Below, piece by piece: positions 7,163-13,407 of a DNA stretch of 13,407 nucleotides. Position 1 is the stretch's first letter, and each line of letters starts with the position of its first letter. The stretch is from Desulfobacteraceae bacterium (lineage in GTDB: Bacteria; Desulfobacterota; DSM-4660; Desulfatiglandales; Desulfatiglandaceae): assembly GCA_011048855.1 (NCBI GenBank), contig DSCZ01000385.1, forward strand, positions 1 through 13,407. Direction: 5' to 3'. A program made the position numbers and the translations under genes. Below the pieces are notes generated by a model that was not told the origin of the DNA, did no database searches, and saw only the letters and a list, made by a program, of their open reading frames with translations.

Positions 7163-8162
7163 TGAACCTGTCCATGGACCACCGGACCACCGACGAAGCC
7201 CATGTGAGCCCGGCTCCGAAGCTTACCATCAAAATATTATCTGATTTGTCCACGCGGCCTCCCCTGTAAGCTTCATCGAGTGCGATGGGTATTGTCGCCG
7301 AGGAGGTGTTCCCGTATTTTTGTATATTTGTAAAAACTTTGTCCATTGAAAGCCCGAGGGACCTTGCCAGGGCCTGAATGATTCGTATATTCGCCTGGTG
7401 AGGGACAACGAGTGCAATGTCATCACCGGTGAATTTGTTATGAATGAGGGCTTTCCCGGCTATATCCGACATGCGCTCGACGGCTATTTTGAACACCTTG
7501 TTCCCTTCCATGATCATGTAAAAGGGCTTGATGTCCACACCATCAAGAGTATCGGGTATATAGGTGTTTCCCCATTCGGTGTGGAGCAGTTCCCAGAATG
7601 TACCGTCCGACCTGATATGTGTTGAAAGAACCCCGCCGGGCTCATCTTTGGCAGAAACCACAACGGCACCGGCGCCGTCTCCCATCAATACGCATGTCCC
7701 CCTGTCCCGCCAGTTCAGTATGCTTGAAAGTCTTTCTACGCCGATTACAAGAGCGTTTCGGCAGGTACCGGCCCGTATTGAGTCATCGACTGTTTTCAAT
7801 GCGAATAAAAAGCCTGTGCAGCCGGCGGATAAATCGTAGGCTGCTGCGTTTGCAGCACGGATATTATTTTGAACCATACAGGCGGTGGAGGGAAACTGCC
7901 GGTCCGGCGTCACGGTGCCCGCCACGATCAGATCAAGTTCGTCCGGCGTTACGCCTGCCATGGTCAATGCTTTGTTGGAGGCCTCTGTCGCAAGATCTGT
8001 TGCCGTTTCGTTTCTGCCGTTGTGTGATATTCTTCGTTCTTTGATCCCGCTTCGGCGTATTATCCATTCATCACTCGTTTCGACTATTTGTTCGAGCTCC
8101 TTGTTTGACAGAACTCTTTTTGGAATAGAAGAACCCGTGCCGGTAATATGACTCGTTGGCAT
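7143..8162 (-). CDS. fabH: 3-oxoacyl-[acyl-carrier-protein] synthase III (KASIII)
   Basis: FabH condenses an acyl-CoA primer with malonyl-ACP to start fatty-acid synthesis. The 339-residue protein (E. coli 317) has the full active-site triad: C115 in DLSAGCTGF, H255 in VVPHQANIR and N285 in QKYGNTSSA, plus the N-terminal TSDEWIIRRSGIKER segment, whose Trp and Arg bind CoA. The GFGAG-like end block reads VSFGAGLTW. It is followed by a crotonase gene rather than by fabD-fabG-acpP-fabF, so it could serve a specialised route, for example an unusual primer; primer choice cannot be read from sequence. The ATG at 8162 has only a distant AAAGG, 12-13 nt upstream. A strong promoter and a terminator hairpin lie upstream on the same strand (8450-8366), suggesting a leader of about 250 nt. 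Confidence 0.95.
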   Translation of the reverse strand: MPTSHITGTGSSIPKRVLSNKELEQIVETSDEWIIRRSGIKERRISHNGRNETATDLATEASNKALTMAGVTPDELDLIVAGTVTPDRQFPSTACMVQNNIRAANAAAYDLSAGCTGFLFALKTVDDSIRAGTCRNALVIGVERLSSILNWRDRGTCVLMGDGAGAVVVSAKDEPGGVLSTHIRSDGTFWELLHTEWGNTYIPDTLDGVDIKPFYMIMEGNKVFKIAVERMSDIAGKALIHNKFTGDDIALVVPHQANIRIIQALARSLGLSMDKVFTNIQKYGNTSSATIPIALDEAYRGGRVDKSDNILMVSFGAGLTWASSVVRWSMDRFNARKGV

Positions 8163-8365
8163 GATAAAATGCTGCCTTTCAAAAAATACAGTTTCTTTCC
8201 CCCATAAACGTCACGTTGCTGAGTTGAATTTCATCTTTCGTGGCTGGGGGCGTGCGTTGGTGAAGACGTCTCATTCATCAAGAATCGCTCCACAAGATGG
8301 AAGGGGTTTTTGCAAATCTTTGTTTTTATGACGCTTTATGGCTTTATCCCTTTTCCGTTTCACAA

Positions 8366-8395
8366 CAAAAAGCCACGCCCGGACTGCTCGTGGCT
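8366..8395 (-). terminator. Intrinsic terminator on the minus strand
   Basis: On the minus strand AGCCACG (8395-8389) pairs perfectly with CGTGGCT (8377-8371), a 7-bp stem with an 11-nt loop, followed by TTTTTG. Read from the plus strand there is no T-run, so it acts on minus-strand transcripts. It lies about 440 nt beyond the lolA stop and about 205 nt before fabH. It could end the rnj-ftsK-lolA transcript, a short RNA starting at the promoter just upstream, or act as an attenuator in the fabH leader. Confidence 0.7.
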
Positions 8396-8417
8396 GTCTG
8401 GCCTGCTATTCTTAAAC
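8366..8417 (-). ncRNA. Putative ~50-nt small RNA or fabH leader segment
   Basis: A near-consensus promoter (8450-8422) should start transcription near 8417-8413, and the intrinsic terminator ends at about 8366. The resulting RNA of about 45-52 nt has a short unpaired 5' part followed by the terminator stem. It contains no start codon with a ribosome-binding site that I can see. I do not recognise it as a known RNA family. The alternative is that this is the first part of a long fabH leader in which termination is conditional. Confidence 0.35.
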
Positions 8418-8421
8418 GTCA

Positions 8422-8450
8422 TTTATAAGGTTGGAAGTATCGGGTGTCAA
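8422..8450 (-). promoter_or_regulatory. Strong sigma-70-type promoter with overlapping inverted repeat
   Basis: On the minus strand TTGACA (8450-8445) is followed after exactly 17 nt by TATAAA (8427-8422), giving a perfect -35 and 5 of 6 matches at -10. An inverted repeat, AGGTTG (8428-8433) and CAACCT (8448-8453) on the plus strand, has 14 nt between its arms. One arm overlaps the -35 and the other abuts the -10, which is where a repressor operator would sit. The first gene downstream is fabH, about 250 nt away and beyond the terminator hairpin. Confidence 0.65.
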
Positions 8451-8453
8451 CCT

Positions 8454-8832
8454 GAAACATTCATAAATAGTGAACTCTGGCACCGGGGGATGTTTCGGTG
8501 TCTTGACTGCATGTGAACCTAGTGAGTTTCCATCCGGAAAAGGATCGAAAGGGGGAATATTTTGAATTCCAGTTCAGCTTTTTTCGAATCTGTTGACAGT
8601 GTTACTTCAGGGGAGAAATCTGGAACGATTCTGAGGGAAGGGCGGCTTTTTTTTAACCCTTCTGTGGAAGGAGATGTTCGTGCACACGGGTGAACAGGGT
8701 ACGGACATCCCAGGTCCCTCCCGTCCGGGTCTTGCTTCAGTCGTAGTCAGGTATGAGCGCACGGAGCCTCTAGAGCCTGTCCAGGGCAGGGCGGGTCCTT
8801 GCAAGAGTAATGGGTGGATGAAAATCTGCGCT
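8454..8832. other. Gene-poor stretch between lolA and the fabH promoter
   Basis: No recognisable gene lies here. It holds a 7-bp stem (one G-U pair) formed by GGCACCG (8479-8485) and CGGTGTC (8496-8502), and two overlapping plus-strand frames: TTG 8562 to TGA 8693, and GTG 8680 running on antisense into lolA. Both frames have Shine-Dalgarno-like sequences in front. On the minus strand I find no terminator closely behind lolA and no conserved RNA I can name. It may be a decayed gene, a small gene or an untranslated trailer. Confidence 0.5.
8562..8693 (+). CDS. Doubtful small ORF with TTG start (43 residues)
   Basis: AAAGGGGG at 8548-8555 lies 6 nt before TTG 8562, and the frame runs to TGA 8691-8693. 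The product starts MNSSSAFFESVDSVTSGEKS and is acidic at first, with no membrane segment and no family I recognise. A second frame, with a GTG at 8680 preceded by GGAAGGAG, overlaps its end in the +1 frame and reads on as EQGTDIPGPSRPGLASVVV. The two together may therefore be the remains of one gene broken by a frameshift, or plain chance. No plus-strand promoter is evident. Confidence 0.2.
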   Translation: MNSSSAFFESVDSVTSGEKSGTILREGRLFFNPSVEGDVRAHG

Positions 8833-9507
8833 TCAATGATGGCCCTGGTCTTCTATCCTGACTCCCTCGGGGGGAGAGAATTTGAAAAACTCTTCGTCAA
8901 AGGATTGCATGATTTCAACTTCACCGAAAACAAATCTCGTCGTGCTACCCAGATGGTTGCGGATGCTTATGCGCTGGATTTTGTGGAGGGGATCCACGTG
9001 GATGGTTATATGCTCCACCTCTTTCCACGGAGGATCCGGTTTCAGAGTGAGAATGGTACCGGGCTCATGGGGCGCAGCACTGCATTCAAAGCTTTTAGAG
9101 CCTTCAGGAAAACCTTGAAGTATTTCGCTTAAAAGTTCTAATTGTTTACCAAAAAATGATGACGGATAGCGTTCCACTTTACCTTTATCCGGGATATACC
9201 ACCACACATTTCTTCCGTCGGTGATCAGGTGTTCTTCGACCGGTTCGAGTTGAAGGAGCTTTATAAAATGCGGGGGTTTGAAATACAGGCGACCTTCGGC
9301 GATATCTTCGATCGTTCTGCCACCGGCTGCTGAAGATGCACCGGTTATTACTTCACGTCGATACTCCACAGACAGTCCGGGAAGCCCACCGTAGCGTTCA
9401 CCCATGTCCTGGAGCACCCGTTCACAACTCGATACGGCATCGCAATTAAGCGGTATGCTGATGCTCAGCATGCACCAAAAAGCGGCCGCAAACAGCGGTC
9501 TTTTCAT
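8833..9507 (-). CDS. lolA: Outer-membrane lipoprotein carrier LolA-like periplasmic protein
   Basis: LolA carries lipoproteins from the inner-membrane LolCDE complex across the periplasm to the outer membrane. The 224-residue protein has a Sec signal peptide (basic MKR, then a hydrophobic core, with a likely cut after NCDA at residue 24). The mature part has the family's beta-rich pattern: GLSVEYRREV, GRLYFKPPHFIKLLQLEPVEEHLITDG and VWWYIPDKGKVERYP, the block typical of LolA. Its ATG overlaps the ftsK stop in ATGA (4 nt), so the two are translationally coupled. The ftsK-lolA order also occurs in E. coli, which supports the call. Sequence similarity within this family is low, so a related LolA-fold protein with a different cargo is possible. 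Confidence 0.85.
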   Translation of the reverse strand: MKRPLFAAAFWCMLSISIPLNCDAVSSCERVLQDMGERYGGLPGLSVEYRREVITGASSAAGGRTIEDIAEGRLYFKPPHFIKLLQLEPVEEHLITDGRNVWWYIPDKGKVERYPSSFFGKQLELLSEILQGFPEGSKSFECSAAPHEPGTILTLKPDPPWKEVEHITIHVDPLHKIQRISIRNHLGSTTRFVFGEVEIMQSFDEEFFKFSPPEGVRIEDQGHH

Positions 9508-11723
9508 CCTAGTGAATCCTTTCTCCCGTAAACTTCCCGGGGCCTGACGCCGTCCGAAGGGCCGACAATTCCTTCCTGTTCCATATACTCTATCATCCTG
9601 GCGGCCCTGTTGTATCCGACCCGTAGACGGCGCTGGAGCATCGAAATGGACGCCTGTCCCGAGTTGATAACAATGTCGATTGCCTCATCTATTTTTTCAT
9701 CGATTTCTTCTGCGTCAATCCCGGACGGTCCACCGTTTTCGATGTCCGACAGCACCGATTCGTCGTATTCCGGTTCTTTTTGATTTTTAAGGAAATTGCA
9801 TACAGATTTGATATCTTCTTCGGAAACGAACGCGCCGTGGATTCTGGTGATTCGCCCGACCCCCGGAGGCATGAACAGCATGTCCCCTTCACCGAGCAAA
9901 TGCTCGGCGCCTACAGTATCCAAAATCGTTCTGGAATCCACCTTCGAGGAAACCTGGAAGGAGATCCGGGCGGGAAAGTTGGCTTTTATTATGCCGGTCA
10001 AAACGTCGACGGACGGCCTCTGTGTCGCGACGATTAGATGAATACCGGCGGCCCTGGCCATTTGCGCCAGCCTGATGATGCTTTCCTCGACCTCCCGTGA
10101 GGAAACCATCATCAAATCCGCCAGTTCATCAATGATGAGAATGATGTACGGAAGATGTTCGGGAATCGGAAGGGTTTCCTCGCTTTCCGGAGGGGGAGGA
10201 GGAGGCGATTTTGTGATTTTACGGTTGTAGTTGTCTATGTTTCTTACCCCTGCTTCACTCAACAGCATGTAGCGCCGCTCCATTTCCCTGACCGCCCATT
10301 TAAGGGCCTTGGTGGCCTCCTTGGGCTGGGTGACGACAGGGTGGAGCAGATGGGGGATTCCCTGGTATTCTGAAAGCTCGATCCTTTTGGGGTCCACCAT
10401 TAGAAATCGCACCATTTCAGGCGAGGCTTTGAAGACTAGACTCTGGATCATCGTGTTTATGGACACGCTCTTACCGGCGCCCGTCGCCCCGGCCACAAGG
10501 AGGTGGGGCATCCTGGACAGGTCGGCGACAACCGGACCGCCGGTGATGTCCTTGCCCAGCGCGATCGGCAGTTTGTTCCTTGTTTCCCGGTACCCTGTGC
10601 TCGCGAGGATGTCCTTTAAAAAAACCATTTCTCGACGTGGATTTGGAATTTCAATGCCTATCGCGGCTTTACCCGGAATCGGAGCTACGATGCGTATACT
10701 CTGAGCTCGCAGCGTCAGGGCCAGATCGTCGGCAAGCCCCGCGATCTTGCTGATTTTGATTCCAGGAGCAGGTTTGAATTCATACATCGTTATTACAGGC
10801 CCGGGAAGGATTTCGACGACTTCGCCCTGAACCCCGAAATCGCTGAGTTTCCGCTCGACCCGCCTTGCGTTCATTTCCAGGCTTTCACGCTGAATGGATA
10901 GGTCGGGCTTGTGGGGCGGATCAGCCAGCAGGTCCAGGTTTGGGAGGGTGAATTTCCCCGGCATATGCATGAACGAAAAACGTTCCTGTTCCGGGGGGGC
11001 GGCTTTTTCTTCCGGTGGTTCAACAATTTTGACCTTCGGCATGGATTTTATGCGTTTATGCGCGACCGTGGTTTTTTTTGCGCGTTTTTTACGTTCACGG
11101 TGTTTGGTCACCAACTGCCGGATGGGAAGATATATTCTGCTGAAAATCCAGCCGACGGTTCTGGAAAATACAGCACCAAGGCTTATGCCGGTGACCATCA
11201 TGAAAGAAATTATAAACCCCACGCCAAGAAGCACGTAACTGCCGAAGTGATTCAGAATATCCTTCAAAAAAAAAGCCACGTGCATTCCCACCAATCCTCC
11301 GGCCAGGACTTCCCCGTTTCTATAGGGGATGGTGTCGGGAAATTCGAGGCATAACAACGCCGACGTAGACACCAGAAGGAGAAAGCCGAAGATGGTTTTC
11401 CTGATCGGAGCCTTCAATCGATTGCCCCTGAATGAAAGAAAAGCGGCGGCAAGGCAGGCTGCGGCAAGCCAGAATGAGGAAAAACCCAGCATAAGATATG
11501 CGGCCCCGGCCAGATGAGTGCCGACGGTGCCGAAGAGGTTATGGGATTTTTCTGCGGTGCCTGCAACGGCCCAGAATAGGGGGTCGGCAGGGCGGAAGGA
11601 CACGAGGCTTCCACCCAAAATCACAGTCGCGAGCAGCCAGAAAATGCCGCGTATTTCCTTTTTAAGCGGAGATGGTGGAATTGATGGTTCTTTCCCGCCG
11701 CTTTTCCGCGGTTTGCGTTTCAC
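9504..11723 (-). CDS. ftsK: DNA translocase FtsK
   Basis: FtsK is a septum-anchored, ATP-driven DNA pump that clears the chromosome terminus at division. The 739 residues comprise about four N-terminal membrane segments (roughly 26-43, 64-97, 108-126 and 139-183), a basic linker (about 205-235), the motor domain with Walker A AGATGAGKS (411-419) and Walker B ILIIDELADL (528-537), and a C-terminal winged-helix gamma domain (about 680-735, QRRLRVGYNRAARMIEYME) that reads polar DNA signals. It lacks the very long linker of E. coli FtsK and is the length of SpoIIIE-type proteins. A run of six prolines (507-512) sits between the Walker motifs. Start is GTG 11723 with GGAG 7 nt upstream. It follows rnj by 49 nt and overlaps lolA by 4 nt. 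Confidence 0.97.
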   Translation of the reverse strand: MKRKPRKSGGKEPSIPPSPLKKEIRGIFWLLATVILGGSLVSFRPADPLFWAVAGTAEKSHNLFGTVGTHLAGAAYLMLGFSSFWLAAACLAAAFLSFRGNRLKAPIRKTIFGFLLLVSTSALLCLEFPDTIPYRNGEVLAGGLVGMHVAFFLKDILNHFGSYVLLGVGFIISFMMVTGISLGAVFSRTVGWIFSRIYLPIRQLVTKHRERKKRAKKTTVAHKRIKSMPKVKIVEPPEEKAAPPEQERFSFMHMPGKFTLPNLDLLADPPHKPDLSIQRESLEMNARRVERKLSDFGVQGEVVEILPGPVITMYEFKPAPGIKISKIAGLADDLALTLRAQSIRIVAPIPGKAAIGIEIPNPRREMVFLKDILASTGYRETRNKLPIALGKDITGGPVVADLSRMPHLLVAGATGAGKSVSINTMIQSLVFKASPEMVRFLMVDPKRIELSEYQGIPHLLHPVVTQPKEATKALKWAVREMERRYMLLSEAGVRNIDNYNRKITKSPPPPPPESEETLPIPEHLPYIILIIDELADLMMVSSREVEESIIRLAQMARAAGIHLIVATQRPSVDVLTGIIKANFPARISFQVSSKVDSRTILDTVGAEHLLGEGDMLFMPPGVGRITRIHGAFVSEEDIKSVCNFLKNQKEPEYDESVLSDIENGGPSGIDAEEIDEKIDEAIDIVINSGQASISMLQRRLRVGYNRAARMIEYMEQEGIVGPSDGVRPREVYGRKDSLG

Positions 11724-11730
11724 AATAGAA

Positions 11731-11734
11731 CTCC
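11731..11734 (-). promoter_or_regulatory. Ribosome-binding site supporting the GTG start of ftsK
   Basis: On the minus strand GGAG lies 7 nt before GTG 11723. The rnj-ftsK gap is only 49 nt and shows no terminator, so ftsK is probably read from the rnj transcript. Confidence 0.6.
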
Positions 11735-11772
11735 ATCGAGCTTATTTTTCAGATGCCTGTATACCGCAGAGT

Positions 11773-13407
11773 TTAAATTGGAATTATAACCGGCAGAATC
11801 ATCGGAAATCTATCGATTACCCTGTGAAAAAAGCGCTTTAAACTTCTTTGAATCTGAAGACTTACTTCCTGTATTTCCACCGGGGCCGGGTGATCCAATT
11901 CATCCAGCACTTCAAGAATGATACACTTTGCGTCTTCTAGAATAAAGCCTTCGGTGGTCAGAAAAATAAAACCCCTGGAAATCAATTCCGGTCCATAAAG
12001 AATATCACCTGTCTCAGCATCGACGGCGAGAAAAACGATCACCATTCCTTCCCCGCTCAGTTTTCTTCGATCCCGAAGAACAATTTCCCCTATATCTCCG
12101 ATGCCCTTGCCATCCACGAGGATGCGACCTGTTTCGACGCGGCCCTGTTTTGAGACAATGCCGTTTTTCAACGTAAGAATATCACCATTTTCAGCAAGAA
12201 CGGCCCTGTCTCCCATAAAACCCATAGCCATGGCCAGTTCGGTGTGTTTGACCAAGTGTCTGTATTCTCCGTGGATCGGGGTGAAGTGGGACGGCTTGAC
12301 TATGTTCAACATAAGTTTAAGTTCTTCACGGTTTGCATGACCTGAAGTGTGGATTTCTGAAACTTTCTCGTAAAATACTTCGGCGCCCAGCCGATAAAGC
12401 CTGTTGATAACCGTCGTGATGGCTTTCTCATTGCCGGGGATGAATTTGGATGAAAGAATGATCTTATCCCCGGGCTGGACCTTCAAGGTTTTGTGGCTTT
12501 CTCTGGCCATCCGGGATAAAGCACTCATGGGTTCCCCCTGGCTTCCAGTGGTTATAACCGTGAGCCTGTCATCCGGAAAATCGTGGAGGCGGCGTTCGGA
12601 GATTTCGATATCTTCGGGAAATGTCAGGAAACCCAGGTTTTTTGCAATTTCGACATTGGTAACCATGCTTTTTCCACTGAACAGAACCTTGCGGCCGAAT
12701 TCCATCGACAGTTTCAAAACCTGTTGTATCCTCGAAATATTCGAAGCGAATCCGGCTACGATGATTCTTCCTTCGGAACCTCGAAAAATATCCCGTATCA
12801 CCGCTGTTATATGGCGCTCGCTTATGGTGAATCCTTCATGCTCAATATTTGTCGAATCGGAAAGCATCAAGGAAACGCCCCTATCTCCGAGGGCGGCGAA
12901 TCTGTTTAAATCCGTATACTGGCCATTCACCGGGGTGACGTCGATTTTGAAGTCACCGGAGTGAAGAACGAGGCCTTCAGGTGTTTCAACGGCAAGTCCG
13001 ACGCCATCCACTATACTGTGGACAACGCTGATAAATTCCACCGTAAACGGACCTAACTTGATGCGGTCGCCCTGCTTTACAGTTCGCAGGTCGCATTGAT
13101 CAACAATCCCGTGTTCACGGAGTTTCTCTTTGAGCAATGCCAGGGTAAAACCGGTTGCGAAGACAGGACGTGGGAATTCCTTCAACAGAAAAGGCACCGC
13201 TCCGATGTGGTCTTCATGGCCGTGAGTCAATACGATCGCCTTGAATCTTCTTGCATTTTCTCTCAGATACTGAAAGCTGGGGATCACTATATCAACGCCA
13301 GGTAGATAATCGCCCGGAAACATCAAACCTGCATCTATGACGAAAAGGTCGTCGGCGCATTCCATCACCATCATGTTGAGGCCGATTTCACCCAATCCGC
13401 CGAGGGG
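11773..13407 (-). CDS. rnj: Ribonuclease J (5' end just outside window)
   Basis: RNase J is a metallo-beta-lactamase/beta-CASP ribonuclease with 5'-to-3' exonuclease and endonuclease activity in mRNA decay and rRNA maturation. The visible 544 residues begin at the edge with PLGGLGEIGLNMMV, the normal near-N-terminal block, so only roughly 10-15 residues are missing (B. subtilis RNase J1 has 555). The metal motif HGHEDH is encoded at 13224-13207. Other family marks are VDGVGLAVETPEGLVLHSGDFK, LSDSTN, the TTGSQGEPMSALSR segment and GHANREELKLMLNIVKPS followed by HGEYRH. The C-terminal domain is present to the end. Transcribed before ftsK, 49 nt apart. With PNPase, it supplies the exonucleolytic part of RNA turnover in this window. 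Confidence 0.97.
   Translation of the reverse strand, partial: PLGGLGEIGLNMMVMECADDLFVIDAGLMFPGDYLPGVDIVIPSFQYLRENARRFKAIVLTHGHEDHIGAVPFLLKEFPRPVFATGFTLALLKEKLREHGIVDQCDLRTVKQGDRIKLGPFTVEFISVVHSIVDGVGLAVETPEGLVLHSGDFKIDVTPVNGQYTDLNRFAALGDRGVSLMLSDSTNIEHEGFTISERHITAVIRDIFRGSEGRIIVAGFASNISRIQQVLKLSMEFGRKVLFSGKSMVTNVEIAKNLGFLTFPEDIEISERRLHDFPDDRLTVITTGSQGEPMSALSRMARESHKTLKVQPGDKIILSSKFIPGNEKAITTVINRLYRLGAEVFYEKVSEIHTSGHANREELKLMLNIVKPSHFTPIHGEYRHLVKHTELAMAMGFMGDRAVLAENGDILTLKNGIVSKQGRVETGRILVDGKGIGDIGEIVLRDRRKLSGEGMVIVFLAVDAETGDILYGPELISRGFIFLTTEGFILEDAKCIILEVLDELDHPAPVEIQEVSLQIQRSLKRFFHRVIDRFPMILPVIIPI

Noticed and set aside
8478..8492. TGGCAC as the first half of a sigma-54 promoter
   Set aside because: The required GC element (TTGC-like) is missing at the fixed distance.
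8310..8516. 68-codon plus-strand frame with TTG start
   Set aside because: It runs across the minus-strand promoter and terminator, its ribosome-binding site is badly spaced, and its composition reflects T-rich non-coding DNA.
8674..9132. 152-codon plus-strand frame running antisense through the end of lolA
   Set aside because: Most of its length is the complement of a well-supported LolA gene. Only the first ~50 codons are free-standing, and these are treated under the possible broken gene.
9435..9507. Lipoprotein signal in LolA (cysteine at residue 22)
   Set aside because: The residues before it read PLNC. Asn in the -1 position does not fit a lipobox, so an ordinary signal peptidase I site after residue 24 is preferred.
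12404..12964. Long plus-strand open frame of 186 codons opposite rnj
   Set aside because: It lies wholly inside the conserved RNase J coding region in the complementary strand and resembles no protein family.

Overview
The window reads as core chromosome of a Gram-negative bacterium, most likely a sulfate-reducer-type deltaproteobacterium (Desulfobacterota). This placement is an inference. It rests on a proteobacterial-style truB-rpsO-pnp block followed by an M16 peptidase and dut, combined with an RNase J (absent from E. coli-type proteobacteria) and an ftsK-lolA pair, where LolA implies an outer membrane. The coding sequences are intact except for two cut by the window edges. I see no mobile element, CRISPR array, tRNA or rRNA.

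Plus-strand half (1-6347): the 3' part of truB, then rpsO (GTG start inside the end of truB), a 168-nt leader with hairpins, pnp, a single-subunit M16 zinc peptidase, dut, a WalJ/YycJ-type metallo-beta-lactamase-fold nuclease and trmL. From pnp to walJ the gaps are 0-5 nt, so this is almost certainly one transcription unit for tRNA/ribosome maturation, RNA decay, nucleotide hygiene and DNA/RNA processing. A 152-nt spacer with degenerate hexamers and an imperfect inverted repeat separates walJ from trmL. trmL converges on the minus-strand genes with only 29 nt between stop codons.

Minus-strand half (13407-6377), in transcription order: rnj (RNase J, first few codons missing), ftsK (GTG start), lolA (ATGA overlap with ftsK), a 670-nt gene-poor interval, fabH, and an enoyl-CoA hydratase overlapping the fabH end. 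RNase J, FtsK and LolA look co-transcribed. FabH and the crotonase form a second unit for acyl-chain metabolism.

The most interesting unexplained signal is in the gene-poor interval. On the minus strand there is a near-consensus sigma-70 promoter (TTGACA, 17 nt, TATAAA at 8450-8422) overlaid by a 6+6 inverted repeat. An intrinsic terminator (8395-8366) lies only about 25-30 nt downstream. This is either a stand-alone ~50-nt RNA or a terminator-controlled leader for fabH, whose start codon is about 250 nt further on. A TTG-started small reading frame with a strong ribosome-binding site lies on the opposite strand of the same interval. No clearly new multi-gene system is visible; the rest is well-conserved housekeeping.
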